The position numbers were made by a program, and so were the translations under genes. From assembly GCF_028583425.1 (NCBI RefSeq), contig NC_072805.1, positions 16,812,001 through 16,876,000 of the forward strand: 64,000 bases of DNA. The letters run 5' to 3'. This document shows positions 23,645-35,054 of the stretch, piece after piece. Numbering within the stretch: position 1 is the first letter of the stretch; each line of letters begins with the position of its first letter. The notes under the pieces were generated by a model. It ran no database searches and was not told the DNA's origin. It saw only the letters and a program-made list of their open reading frames with translations. The DNA is from Eublepharis macularius (Eukaryota > Chordata > Lepidosauria > Squamata > Eublepharidae).

Positions 23645-24825
23645 CCTTGGAACAAATCTGATGTAGCATCTTGCTATTGCAAGCAAAAGATTGTGAAAAC
23701 TAACTAAGGCAAATATCAGTATGCATTAAACATAATATGATATATCTAGTGTCTTATTTAATCATAATTCGTACACTCCTTCATATGTTTCTTCTTACAG
23801 TAGGACACGTATCAATGACACCCAAGGCTGTCTAAAGTACTAGTGCAAAATTCATATAGCAATACAAGACTCCTATGGAAGTCCAAAGGAAGTCCACTCT
23901 CAGAACCATTAAAGCAAAAAATTCAGAGACGATCAAAACGGACATCCATAGAAAAGAATCGTTCTGGATCTATAAATTAAAGACATTGGCCCCCGGGCGG
24001 ATGAATAATAATAATTATTACTCTTGCTTCCTCTAATGGAGCAGACATTTGGCCAGTATGTTTCTTTAAATCCTGTTCCTTGGTGGACAGCTGTAAGTGT
24101 TTTATATAAAATGGTGGCTTCTTGTTGTTACATTACACGCAACTTTTGAAGGATCGGGATTGACGCTTGAGTTCGTTTTGCTAAAGCAGTATGCGGGTAG
24201 CATTTCATATTGAACGTTAGCTCTTGTGAGTGTTTTTCATTGTATACATTATATTTGTTTTTTGGAAATCTTGTAGGAAACGAGTTGGAAGCTCGTCAGT
24301 TCCCCTATTTTGCCTTGCCATCTTTGACAAAGACCTGAAACAGGACTCTGAATAAGAACCAGTCCACCCGTTAGATGGCTCTGCTTTGTCTGAATTCATC
24401 AAATTCCTTCCAAGCACCCTTGAGCAGGTTCCGAGAGTGGACTTCCTTTGGACTGAATGGACCAAATATATCTATGAATGTTGCCAATTTGTCTGTGTGA
24501 ATAAGTATTTAGTGGGTTTTTGCTGCTCTTGCACACAGCACTTTAGAGGATTATTGTAATAATATTATTATATTGGCACTGGATATTGTCCATAGGAATC
24601 TTGTATTTCTATATGAGTTTTGCACTAGAACTTTATACAGTCTTGGGTGTTATTGATGCGTGTCCTACTGTAAGAAGAAACATATGAAGGAGTGTACGAA
24701 TTATGATTAAATAAGTTACTAGATATATCATATTATGTTTAATGCATACTGATAGTTGCCTTAGTTAGTTTTCACGATCTTTTGCTCGCAATTGTACTTT
24801 TGTCGTGATACTCTCTGGTTGGTTG
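23645..24825. mobile_element. Large foldback element
   Basis: A left arm from about 23645 to 23910 is mirrored by a right arm from about 24410 to 24825. For example, TCGTACACTCCTTCATATG at 23769 against CATATGAAGGAGTGTACGA at 24683, and AAGTCCACTCTCAGAACC against GGTTCCGAGAGTGGACTT. The middle part (about 500 bp) has a minus-strand frame (24217-24465) without recognised homology. A PLE snap-back dimer is possible. Confidence 0.65.
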
Positions 24826-26869
24826 GTGAATCACCTTGCTAGGCGCAAGCAGCAAGACAATGGGGCAAAGGCTGCCCATTAAGGTTAGCACCGTAGAAAT
24901 TTTTCAGCCAAACTGCACATAGCTCGCCTGACCGCAGCTCCCAGATCCCACAAAGCAGAATTCAGCCAATTGTGTGTAGGGCAGGGCTCACAGCCAAAAA
25001 TGCAAGAGAAGTCAAAAAGCAGAGCCGTTTTCATCATCCAGCTCAGAGGATAATGAACAGAGCTCAGGAATACTTTGCTTCAAGATGTTCATTTGACCCT
25101 CTTTTCCCAGACATTTCACTGAGGAATGAAAAATCTGTTTTCCCAGAGCTTTTAATTGATATGGTTGCTTCAATCCAACTTTGAATTTTCATACTCTCAC
25201 TTGCATTATACTCAAGTGAAAAACTGGACTCATCTTTTAATTATTTGTGGCTTTAACACAGTTCTCAATGATTTTACAATGAGTAAATTTTATTTTGTTG
25301 TACATCACTTTGAAACTTATCAAAAGCTCCTAACGCAATGTGCAAATAAAAGTAAACAGTTTTTGCAAAAAGGAAAGAAAGCACCCCTTTAACTTGTTGA
25401 GGTGTGTGTGCAGAAAAGGCAGCACACTTTAAAGGACAGATGTGCAAGAAGGCTGTGTGTGTGTTAAATAATTCTCTTTCTCAGAAGGACTCAGAGCAAA
25501 ATAAGTAAGATTCTCGTAAACCACCGAGGCAATTCTTACTCACCCTAAGCCTCAAAAAAGACTGCAATAAGGCCCTGCACCACTCCCAGTAGAACTTATG
25601 ATTGTACATTATAATTAACTTCCTCTGGAACAACCTTCTGTCTGGCTGTCAACCAAGAACCAGTGGCTGTGCCAGAACCGCCTTTCTCTCCACGATTCTA
25701 CTGTATTTTACCTGGGTGTGATTCTGGAGAAGAAATAAACCAACGTGGCCCTTCCCACAATGATTTCTATAGGAGCATATCCAGAAATGCCCAGTGGTGG
25801 TGATACTTTGACAACTGAAACCATGCCCCAAAACGTTCCACTGATCATGCTCAAGCCACTTCTACCAAAGCTGGCAAACCTCCCTTGTGAATGTTCAAGG
25901 ATGCTTTATAGTGATAAAAGTGCAGAAAACCAAACCACGGACTACATCATGAAAAGTTCAGATGTATGATTCATAATTCAGCAGAACTAGCCCCAGAGCA
26001 AAACCCACCTCCTGTTCTGTGCACCAGACCAAGGATGGAAATATGGTGGCCGACAGGGCAGGATCTATCTCTGGGACATTAGGCTTGGATCCAGACTGTA
26101 TTTTCCATCCATGGAACAGAAAGTTCCGGGCTTTTTCCCTACCACTGAACTCTGCAAAATGCTGTTCCTGGGACCATGAAGAGTTCAGCGAAGTGCAGCA
26201 GTACTCCAAGTCTCCTTGCGCTGCCCGGCAGTGCTCCCATGCAGCACAGCAGCCCAATTCAGGCCAAATTAGGGCCTAATCAGGGCCGATTTGACCCCCT
26301 GTGGAGCGCAGGGGGGGTCCCAGGGCGGCATGTAGCTTACACGATGACGTCACTTCCTGGAAGTGATGTCACCACTCACACGCACGAGGAGACATCATTG
26401 GGAAAGTGCCAGGTCTCCTGCTGGGAGGGTAAGGGGGCCTGACAATCCTATCCTCAAACCTCTGTGATCTTCACCTAGGGTATATGCAGGATTTGAGGAA
26501 TCTCATTCATAGACACCCCAAACATTTATACTGCTTCTGCTATCTATCTGGACTTGAATTTGCCCTGCTTTTTCCTCTCTTGCTCTTCCAAGGACTTGAC
26601 TGGAGGGCCCGTGTTGGGGGGCCCCGCCCTCACCACTGGATCCCAGCTGGGAACCAAGTGGAGCCCCCACCTACCAGCGATCTATTCTCCATCCTCAACT
26701 TGCGACCACTTGGCAGCAAGCATGCATGCTCAAAATTTTATGCATGCTCATGTTGTGGCATGCAGCCAATTGTCTGCCCATTGAGAGAGGAACTTTGGCC
26801 CCTTTCGTAGATTAAGAGAATATTTATTTATGTAAAACATTTATATGCTGCCTTCCCACCCAAGATAGG
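24826..26869. other. Presumed intron, no recognised gene
   Basis: At 26283-26450 text such as ATGACGTCACTTCCTGGAAGTGATGTCA is locally palindromic and may be a further MITE fragment. Otherwise nothing was recognised. Confidence 0.35.
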
Positions 26870-27061
26870 GGCCGATTCCAGATGGCCCTCCCCATCCTGA
26901 AACGTCGCGCGTCGTCGCGCGGAAAACGTGAAATATCACGTTTTCTCGCACGAGTTTTGCGCGATGTCGCGCAAAACTTGCGCGAGAATACGCGATATTT
27001 CGCGTTTTCCGCGCAACGACGTGCGACGTTTCAGGATGGGGAGGGCCGTCTGAAATCGGCC
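26870..27061. mobile_element. GGCCGATTCC-type palindromic MITE, copy 2 (longest CpG-rich arms)
   Basis: Ends GGCCGATTCCAGATGGCC and GGCCGTCTGAAATCGGCC, flanked by AGG at 26867-26869 and 27062-27064. Arms include GAAACGTCGCGCG and its complement. About thirty CpG dinucleotides remain in 192 bp, suggesting a young or CpG-protected insertion. Confidence 0.8.
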
Positions 27062-27162
27062 AGGGTTCTCCAAGGCAGCAAACAGCAGATAATTCAAACA
27101 TTCAAATGACATTTTAATACATATTTAAATATATTAAAAAACGGAGCTTGTCGTTTTTTCAC

Positions 27163-27300
27163 ACATGAAGTTGCTTTGTACTGAATCAGACCACCAGTTC
27201 ATCAAGGTCAATATTGTCTCATTTGATCGACAGGAGCTCTTTAGGGCCTCAGGCAGTGGTATTTCACATCACCTATGGCCTGATTTTTATCTAGACATGC
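27163..27300 (-). mobile_element. Sauria SINE fragment, reverse
   Basis: CACATGAAGTTGCTTTGTACTG, AATCAGACCACCAGTTCATCA, GGGCCTCAGGCAGTGGTATTTC and CACATCACCTATGGCCTG match the reverse order of the Sauria SINE 3' half. Confidence 0.65.
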
Positions 27301-27374
27301 AAACATTGAAGCATTAAACATTAACATTAAATCCTCAAAGAGATCTGGAGCAGGAGCAAGAACAAAGGACATTA

Positions 27375-27632
27375 CAGTTTGGCGTAGTGGTTAAGAGTGG
27401 CAGGACTCTAATCTGGAGAACCAGGTTTGATTCCTCACTCCTCTGCTCGAAGCCAGTTGGGTGACCTTGGGTCAGTCACAGCTCTTTCAGAGCTCTCTCA
27501 GCCCCACCCACCTCACAGGGAGATTGTTGTGGGGATAATAACAACATACTTTGTAAACCGCTCTGAGTGGGTGTTAAGTTGTCCTGAAGGGTGGTATATA
27601 AATCGAATGTTTACTACTACTACTATTACTGA
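27375..27632 (+). mobile_element. tRNA-derived SINE
   Basis: Begins CAGTTTGGCGTAGTGGTTAAG. The B-box-like GGTTTGATTCCTC, GGGTCAGTCACAGCTC and GGTGGTATATAAATCGAATG follow, with a TACTAC tail. Confidence 0.85.
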
Positions 27633-27892
27633 GCGGGGGGCATTAATCCTCACCTCCCAGGGTAACCAGAATGACCACCAGTCCCTCTTAATTGACCCTC
27701 AGCTGAGAGACCGAGGAATAAAGTCTCCAGTCCTACCAGGTGTTCATCAAGAAGACAGTCCTATAAGGCAGGATGCGTGCAAGCCGAGTTCCACAAAAAC
27801 AGTTAGTACCTGTAGCCAAACAGGCCAAAGTACTAGATAGAGGTTGAAGTCCCAAAACTATCACCACAGAACTATAGTTAGTAGAGCTTATC

Positions 27893-28020
27893 ATGGCTTT
27901 TTTTCTGGGAAAAGAGGTAGTGGAACCCAGTGGGTTGCCCTTGGAGAAAATCTTCACATGGCTGGTGGGCGTTGCTAGGACATGTGACCCCATTCCTCTG
28001 CAGCTGGAACGTATTCACAA
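27893..28020. mobile_element. CAGGGCTTTTTT-family hAT MITE, truncated copy
   Basis: Only the right-end half is present, in reverse: TGGCTTTTTTTCTGGGAAAAGA, GTGGAACCCAGTGGGTTGCC and TTCACATGGCTGGTGGGC. The opposite arm and any TSD are missing. Confidence 0.7.
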
Positions 28021-28286
28021 TCAGCACGACTTACCCTCGCCCAGAGTTCCCCGTGCAATGGAATGCAAGTGCAAAATTCCCTCCTGGTCTCTGGCCTTGA
28101 AGCTCTCAGGTCCCAAGATCTCACCTGCACCTGTCTGCCTCAGTCCCATCTCATCCTTTGTCTGTTTGGGAACTGCAAAGTCACAGGGACTTCTATAGCC
28201 TAACCAGTTCCCAAAGCCTGAACCAAAGATCTGAAAAGCCAAGAAATGGACTATGAGGGAAACTATACAAGATGTTTGGGTGCATA

Positions 28287-28762
28287 TCAGGTCCTGCAAG
28301 ATTCCCTGGGTAGTGTAGTCTTACAAAAAACAGCCAGTCGAAGCGATTCTCCCCCAGGGGAAGAGCGATGGGAGGGATTCTGTCGTCGTCTCTTGCAAAA
28401 AGCCTTTGCTCAAGTTTTCCTTCTGGAGCTCAGAGGTGGACATAACAGTTGGCAGGAAATCTAGGGCAGCTTTTCACAAGAAAGAAAGAGAATCCGCAAT
28501 GTGATTCTCCGCCAAGGAGAGGAGCAGTGGGGGGGAATTCTCTCCCCCCCTCTCTCTCTTGCAAAAAGCTGCCCTGGATTTCCTGCCTCCTGTTATGTCC
28601 ACCCCCTCCCCTCCCCTGAGCTCCTGGAGGAAAAACCAAGCTGAGGCTTTTTGCAAGAGAAAGAGAGAGAATCCCTCCCATCACTCTTCCCCCAGTGGAG
28701 AACTGCATGGAGCAACTGCTCTTTGCAAGACTACACTACCCAGGGAACCTTGTGGGACCTGA
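28287..28762. mobile_element. Foldback element with TCAGGTCC ends
   Basis: The left end (TCAGGTCCTGCAAG, CCCTGGGTAGTGTAGTC) is mirrored by the right end (GACTACACTACCCAGGG, TGTGGGACCTGA). Inner arms such as GGCAGGAAATC, AGGGCAGCTTTT against CTGCCCTGGATTTCCTGCC meet near 28520. Arm length is about 200 bp each. No TSD was settled. Confidence 0.65.
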
Positions 28763-28811
28763 CACATGAAGAAAATGTGTGGGGCGTCTCGTGTAGACTG
28801 GCTCTAAGAGA

Positions 28812-28896
28812 GGCCAGTTTCTTGACATGGGGGATTGAACCTGGGGCCTCCTGCATGCCAAGCAGATGCTCTACTGCTGAGCCACAGCCCTTCTCC
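28812..28896 (-). mobile_element. Sauria SINE tRNA-like head, reverse
   Basis: GGGGATTGAACCTGGGGCCTCC (B box), GCATGCCAAGCAGATGCTCTAC and TGCTGAGCCACAGCCCTT form the tRNA-like head in reverse. This is a fragment, not a tRNA gene. Confidence 0.75.
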
Positions 28897-30187
28897 AAGG
28901 GCTGGCTGAGTGGGCCAAATTTCCCACTTGCAAAGCCACCCGGCAAGATCACTATTGAGATATTACTATAGAGTGTGGCAAGGAAGCACTGGGCATTTCG
29001 GGAACACCGCCTCTACCCTGCACCTTCCAGAGCAGAAGGATCAGCGGAAGTGATGCTGGCCATGTACACCGAGCCCCCCCCCCCCCGCAACCCAACCCAA
29101 CTCCAACAGCCACTCACAAGGGGCTCCTCAGGGTGGCAACCATATTTAAACATGTTGTTGGCCATACAGGGACCTTTAAAAGAAGAGACATAAAATGGCA
29201 CTGACCTGCCTTCTGTGTAGTATTTATGTTGGATATAAATTCCTGAGCAAGGGTTCAGTGCTGGAGGTGATCTCACAAGCAGCTAGATAACCCCAACTTT
29301 CCCCTCCTTTCCTCTCTGCGAAGGAGAGCAAAGGTTAAATGTGTTAAGGGGTCTGAAGTAACCGATTAAAACTGCCACAGAAAACCACAACCACTGCTTC
29401 CTCCTGCCAATCAACTTGAAGGCAAGCCACATTCTTCTCGGTCACGAGAGGGCTGAATGTCTGTGCAGCACATCCACGTGTACCAGAGAACGGGCTACGA
29501 AACACAAATATCAGAGCCCACCCACCCCCTACCTGAAATCCAAAGTTGGCAGTGAAATTCTGTGAGTACCACTCACTTTTCAAGGAAACTCTAGCAGTTC
29601 TTGGAGGTTGTTCTTGGCCAATGTGGCCTAACTCTTTGAAAGCATTTTAAAAAGTGTACAACGGAGAATAGCAGGAACTCCTACACAGGATAAATTGTTC
29701 TGCAAGTTCAGACTGTATCAGCACTTCAGAACGACTGAAAGGATATGCTCATTTTGAACATTTCTCAAAAGTACAGGGAAGAAAGGGTGAGGCTGGTTGG
29801 TTACAAAACTTTTTTTCCCTAATGAAAAGCCTGTGAAAACATGCAATCGGTTTAAGCAAGAAGTAACTGTTGCAAAATTTACAATGTGCTGCCTATTATA
29901 TTTCACCAACCAAACCTTGCAGAGAGATAAATTTTACAATACCACCCAGTACAACTCTTAAATATTTTGGACTCAAAGAAGTCAAAATGAGCCTTGAATC
30001 TGTTCTGCAGATGATATACTGAAACGTGGGAAAAGTGAATCTTTATTAATTATCAAGAAATGTATAAGAGATCTAGGTTACTCTCGCTCAGCTCTACAAG
30101 CTCGGAGAGTATGCTCCACTCAGTTCCATCTCCAACAATACCAGTCTACATTAAACTTCTAACAGTTTTTTGCTATTGCAGAATATT
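28897..30187. other. Presumed intron, nothing recognised
   Basis: A C run lies at 29076-29086. No exon, RNA gene or repeat family could be supported. Confidence 0.35.
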
Positions 30188-30700
30188 TGAGATAATGAGA
30201 TAACCATTCATAGTCCCCTATTCAGTCCCAGCTCGACAGAGTCAAATTTACAAAAGAATAAATGGACACAAATCTGACATTAGAAATGGCAACATCCTGA
30301 AACCAGTGGGAGAACACTTCAATCTACCAGGACATTCCATCAAAGACTTAAAGGTCACTGTAGTTCAACAGAAACCTTTCAAAAACAAAATCCAGCGGGA
30401 AGCTGCTGAATTGGAATTCACATGTAAATTTGACTGTCAAGCTGGGACTGAATAGGGACTATGAATGGTTATCTCATTATCAAAAGTAACTGATTTCCTT
30501 TATAGAAGCAAACTGATCTCCATATCAGAAGCTACTGTTTGCATCTACTCCTCCCTCCCCTCCCCTCCTCTATATCTGGCCAGTTTCTTCTTGCCCTCCA
30601 TGCATCTGACGAAGAGAACTGTGATTCTCGAAAGCTTATGCTACAATAAATTTGGATAGGCTTAAAGGTGCTACTGGACTCTTTTTGATTTTGCAGGATA
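30188..30700 (+). mobile_element. Penelope-like element with GIY-YIG fragment and hammerhead-like core (family A)
   Basis: 30246-30431 reads in one frame INGHKSDIRNGN, KPVGEHFNLPGHSIKDLKV and REAAELEFTCKF, a good match to the C-terminal part of the PLE GIY-YIG endonuclease. It is bracketed by inverted arms (GAGATAATGAGATAACCATTC near 30191, complement at 30455-30482). Then follow a polypyrimidine stretch and a core CTGACGA at 30606, GAAA at 30630, ending at 30643, then GGTGCTACTGGACTC. Confidence 0.8.
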
Positions 30701-31200
30701 AAAGGTTTTTTTTTAATTAAAAAAAAAGCCTTTAAGTCCACTTTTCTCCTTAGCAAAGAACTGCACCATCTGAAGTTTCAAGCCAGCTTCAAGAGCAGAT
30801 CTATGTAAAATGTGTTTATGTAGTCAAGCCTGGAAATTTTAAAAAATGCATCACTCAGCCAGCTGCATATTCTGCAACACAAGTGTCAGCTCGCTCAGCA
30901 GATGGTTGATGGGAAGCAGCTGTACAGACCACAGTAACCTGCTTATCCAAAAAGAAAGCAAGGGCCACACTGACACCAGGGTGTGTAGCTGTGCAAATGG
31001 GGAAACCACCTGCTTGGGGCTGCTCAGGAACACACCAAAATACACCAAAATACTGCTGCATCATCATTTACAACAACATGCTTTCCTCGTACGTGCATGC
31101 CCTTTGCTCGACTCTTGGCTTGGTTCTCATTCAAGTGAAAATCAGTTTTATCGACAGATAACTGCCATGTTATAGTGGGAATATCCTCTTAGCTGACTGT

Positions 31201-31414
31201 AGATCCAGAGGAGTTAGCCGTGTTAGTCTGTAGTAGCAAAATCGAAAAGAGTCCAATAGCACCTTTAAGACTAACCAACTTTACTGTAGCATAAGCTTTC
31301 GAGAATCACAGTTCTCTTCGTCAGATGCATCTGACGAAGAGAGCTGTTGTTCTCGAAAGGTTATGCTACAATAAAGTTGGTTAGTCTTAAAGGTGCTACT
31401 GGACTCTTTTCGAG
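31201..31414. mobile_element. Penelope-like snap-back insertion, family A
   Basis: Starts AGATCCAGAGGAGTTAGCC and ends GGACTCTTTTCGAG. The flanks TTAGCTGACTGT (31189-31200) and TTAGCTGATTGT (31415-31426) form a 12-bp TSD with one mismatch. The arms meet at ATGCAT (31325-31330), giving hammerhead-like cores on the minus strand (31287-31324) and the plus strand (31331-31368). Confidence 0.85.
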
Positions 31415-31464
31415 TTAGCTGATTGTGTTGTGCATTCACTTCAGTTACTTGAAGGGTTTTTGTA

Positions 31465-31632
31465 GGCTGTTTCCACACTGCTTACCAGCCACAGAACATC
31501 GAACCAAGTTTCCGGAATGACAGCGACTTCCTGGCGCGATTATGTTCTCGCGCAAAATCATACCAGGAAGATGCTGTCGCTCCGGGAGCTCGGTGTGATA
31601 TTCCGTGGCCGGTAAGCAGTGTGAAAACCGCC
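31465..31632. mobile_element. GGCCGATTCC-related palindromic MITE, copy 3 (divergent)
   Basis: Ends GGCTGTTTCCACACTGC and GCAGTGTGAAAACCGCC, flanked by GTA at 31462-31464 and 31633-31635. Arms include CAGCGACTTCCTGG/CCAGGAAGATGCTG and a core TTCTCGCGCAAAAT resembling the other members. Confidence 0.7.
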
Positions 31633-32367
31633 GTAGTGTGATATGAGTAATACGTTTGACCCACTTACTCCTAACTGAAAGACGGGACTGGCTGCCACTG
31701 GGACTGCAGATTTTATTTATTTAAAAGGATTTCAACCCAACTTAGGCTCCCCAAGATTTAAAGTGGCTCAACACCAGGATGGGTTTTTGGTGCGGATTTT
31801 TTTTTTTGGCATTTCATATGCAAGTGCAGATGTAAAAAAAACACATTGGCAACACTTTACTTTTAAAAATAATTCATATTCTTTATCCTATATTCACACA
31901 TCTGCAAAGCATAAAAGAAGCTCAAAGCTGCTGCAATGTAATGCATGAACTTGCCCTTAGGAGAAGACTTAGCAAACAAACATGGTTTAGAGCAATGGCT
32001 ACCAACGTTTCTAGACCTGAGATCCACCCCTCTAAGCTGCAAGCAAGTGATAAAAAGTCACAGGATATTAGAGTCCTATGACAGGAAAGGAGAGCAGACC
32101 ATGATGTCACCGGCGTCAAGGCAAGGACTGTAAGCAGGATAAAGGACGGGAAACACAAGCAAAGAATCAGGTGACAAGAGCCATGGAGGAACCTTTTCCA
32201 CCACTGGTGACCTCACCTTTCAGCATGAATGTCAAAAAAGGCAAAAAGCTCTCACTATGCATGCATGCTAGTGGCAGGTTCTTCCAAAAGGCATTTCCCG
32301 CAAAGTGGTGACTGAACAGAAGTGAGGGTTCAATCTTCCAAATAAGCCCTCAAACGTTATTAAAGGT

Positions 32368-32660
32368 AAAGGTAGACCCTCTGTGCAAGCACCGAGTCAT
32401 TACTGACCCATGGGGGGACGTCACATCACGACGTTTTCTTGGCAGACTTTTTATGGGGTGGTTTGCCATTGCCTTCCCCAGTCATCTACACTTTACCCCC
32501 AGGAAACTGGGTACTCATTTTACCGACCTCGGAAGGATGGAAGGCTGAGTCAACCTTGAGCCGGCTACCTGAACCCGGCTTCCGCCAGGATCGAACTCAG
32601 GTCGTGAGCAGAGCTTGGGCTGCAGTGCTGCAGCTTACCACTCTGCGCCACAGGGCTCTG
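32368..32660 (-). mobile_element. tRNA-derived SINE, reverse (third type)
   Basis: The reverse copy ends in the tRNA-like head: GATCGAACTCAGGTCGTGAG (B box) and CTTACCACTCTGCGCCACAGGGC. The body has GACTTTTTATGGGGTGGTTTGC, CATTTTACCGACCTCGGAAGG and the AAGGTAAAGGTAGACCC tail. This type is common in squamate genomes. Confidence 0.8.
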
Positions 32661-33033
32661 TTAGCCTTCAAAAATGTTTACTTCTCAGATACCTCCATTG
32701 GTTATGTGTGATATATAAGCAGTCTTATAGAGAAGCAACTTTTATAAGACTTCCCTACCTCGGTGCTTAGAGATCTGCAAAGAGCCACTTGCCTGCTGGC
32801 TTTAGACTGATTCCCCTTCCCCACCCCCCACCCCCCACAAACATCTGAATTTGTGTACTGATTAGATCACATGACCCAGGAAGTGTATTCCAAATGATTT
32901 TTTCATGTAGAAACAGGCAAGCTGATAGAGATACACACTCCTTTTACCTACTTACTAGACTAATGCAGATTAATCACGACTGTTAAGAATTAGTTATATA
33001 CATCCTTTCCAAAAGTCAGATTTTAGGCACACC

Positions 33034-33296
33034 CAGGGCTTTTTTTCTGGGAAAAGAGGTGGTGGAACTCAGTGGGTTGCCCTCGGAGAAAATGGTCACA
33101 TGGCCGGTGGCCCCGTCCCCTGATCTCCAGACAGAGGGGAGTTGAGATTGCCCTACTGATTGCTGCTGAGCGGCGCATAAGGCAATCTAAACTCCCCTCT
33201 GTCTGGAGATCAGGGGGCGGGGCCACCGGCCATGTGACCATTTTTAAGAGGTGCCGGAACTCCGTTCCACCGTGTTCCCACTGAAAAAAAGCCCTG
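33034..33296. mobile_element. Palindromic hAT MITE (CAGGGCTTTTTT family), copy 3
   Basis: Starts CAGGGCTTTTTTTCTGGG and ends AAAAAAAGCCCTG. Flanks GGCACACC (33026-33033) and GGCGCACC (33297-33304) agree at 7 of 8 bases. Arms of about 110 bp meet near a GCTGCTGAGCGGCGC centre. Confidence 0.88.
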
Positions 33297-33304
33297 GGCG
33301 CACC

Positions 33305-34880
33305 CCATAAAAGGATGTTCAACATAGATACCCGGACACAGTGACAAGTTTCCAAATTGCCTAAAGTAGAGGAGAGTGTGCACAATGAAGGTCCCCTGCT
33401 GAACTCCCTAGTCCTCTGGGCTGAAAGCACTGACCGCTACACTTGCAAAGCACATCATGCCCTGCCAACACTGCAGGTGTGTTATGCTGACGCTGCAGAC
33501 AGATACACCACAATCCAGAATGCTTCTATTGCTGGCTGCCAAGAAGCAGTTGTTTCATTTGGTAAGCATTTCCGCTGTGTTATCACTTGCATGATGTGAG
33601 ATGTTACATTGCGACAGGAGTAGAGATTGTCATACTGTAGCTTTGACAATTACTTTATTTGTCCCCAGTCCCATGGACTGGCTGTGCTGCTTTCGCTGAA
33701 CATTGAAGAATACGTTTCTAGCCATCAAGCTTCAAAAAGAGACATCCACATCAACTTTAGTATCTGTTTCCTGGTGTCTTAAAATTGCTTGAAAATCTGA
33801 CTCATGGAATCCTGCAAATTTTCTGTTAGAGGCAGCAGAGAAAGCTATCGTTTAAATCAACGGAAGTGGAAAACTGCCCCCCAATTTCAGCAAAGTTGCA
33901 TTTAAGATTTCAAAAATGAAGCCATTTTTATTTTTTTTAAAGATAAAGGAGAACGTCAAGATGGTAAAAGAGCCCTGCCGGAACTCCTGGAGACTATTTA
34001 AAAGCCAGTCTAATAGAATTATTTAAAATGAGTATATCCCACACTGTTCTACAAAAGCTCAATGCAGCTAACAAAAAGCCACCTTAAAAAGGTCCATTAA
34101 GAACAGTGACACAAAAATGTACAAAATATGCTAGCTAGTGATTACTAAAAATGTTGGCATGGTAATGGTCAAATTACCCCAAAATAGCAGCCGCCAGAAA
34201 AGCAGAAGCAACCAAGTCAGCAGAATTCTCTGCAGAAAAGCTGCTTCTTGCATTCCTTTCTACACACTGGTGACAACAAGTGGGCCCTTTTCTCCTCTTC
34301 AGGCAGCTCGTTCCAAATGGTTGATGCCACGACAGGACAGGTCCTAGAGCAGCAGCACTCGCTCCGTATCTCCAGGAGAACTGCGTTCACAATTATCACC
34401 AGCCTAAAGAGTCACGTGTGACTACTGTGCACCCCATGTGCTACCCCACCAACACACACACACACATTGTAAATACAATGTATTCGCTATTAATATTAAA
34501 CACATCACTTTATAATTATCAGATTACTTCTGAGCATGTTGCCATCACTGTTGAATTTTAGCCAGTCTTTGTGTATCTTGTGTTAGGGGAGCAGCTTCCC
34601 TGTTGGGTCTTCTCGTTCTCCCCGTAGTAGGAGGCAAAGCAGCTCAGGCAAAAGAGAGAGATTGCCAAGGCACCCAAAGCCGGTCATGGAGAAAGGGGAA
34701 TAAAACAACCACTGATCTCACTATGGCCATCTTGTTCTTCTCCCAGCAGCCACCTGGGAGTGGGGACAAGAGTGTAGAGTCTACGGAAAGGGAGAGAGTG
34801 TTAGAAAGGATGGAAATCACCTGCTAACCACAAGCTCTACCGGCCAATGGCCTTTCTCTCTTTCCTGGAACTTGGGTTAG
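33305..34880. other. Presumed intron with a LINE fragment
   Basis: On the minus strand 34217-34340 reads CPVVASTIWNELPEEEKRA, like the WN-LP-E block of an L2/CR1-type reverse transcriptase C-terminus. A CA run lies at 34454-34466. The rest is unrecognised. Confidence 0.4.
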
Positions 34881-34892
34881 GTGCCACATTGT

Positions 34893-35054
34893 AGTTAAGA
34901 GTCCAGTAGCACCTTTAAGACTAACCAATTTTATTGTAGCATAAGCTTACGAGAGCCACAGCTCTCTTTGTCAGCTGTGCTTCTCGAAAGCTTATGCTAC
35001 TATAATATTACTATTTTGCTACTACAGACTAACATGGCTAACTCCTCTGGATCT
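34893..35054. mobile_element. Penelope-like snap-back insertion, family A, opposite orientation
   Basis: The left end is truncated near AAGAGTCCAGTAGCACC and the right end is complete (AACATGGCTAACTCCTCTGG ATCT). Flanks GTGCCACATTGT (34881-34892) and GTGCCACACTGT (35055-35066) form a 12-bp TSD with one mismatch. The CTGACGA box is deleted but CGAAAGCTTATGCTAC remains. Confidence 0.82.

Noticed and set aside
31960-32060. Possible hAT end (GAGCAATGGCTACCAACGTTTC, CTGAGATCCACCCC)
   Set aside because: Resembles a common hAT terminus in wording, but no opposite end or TSD could be found.
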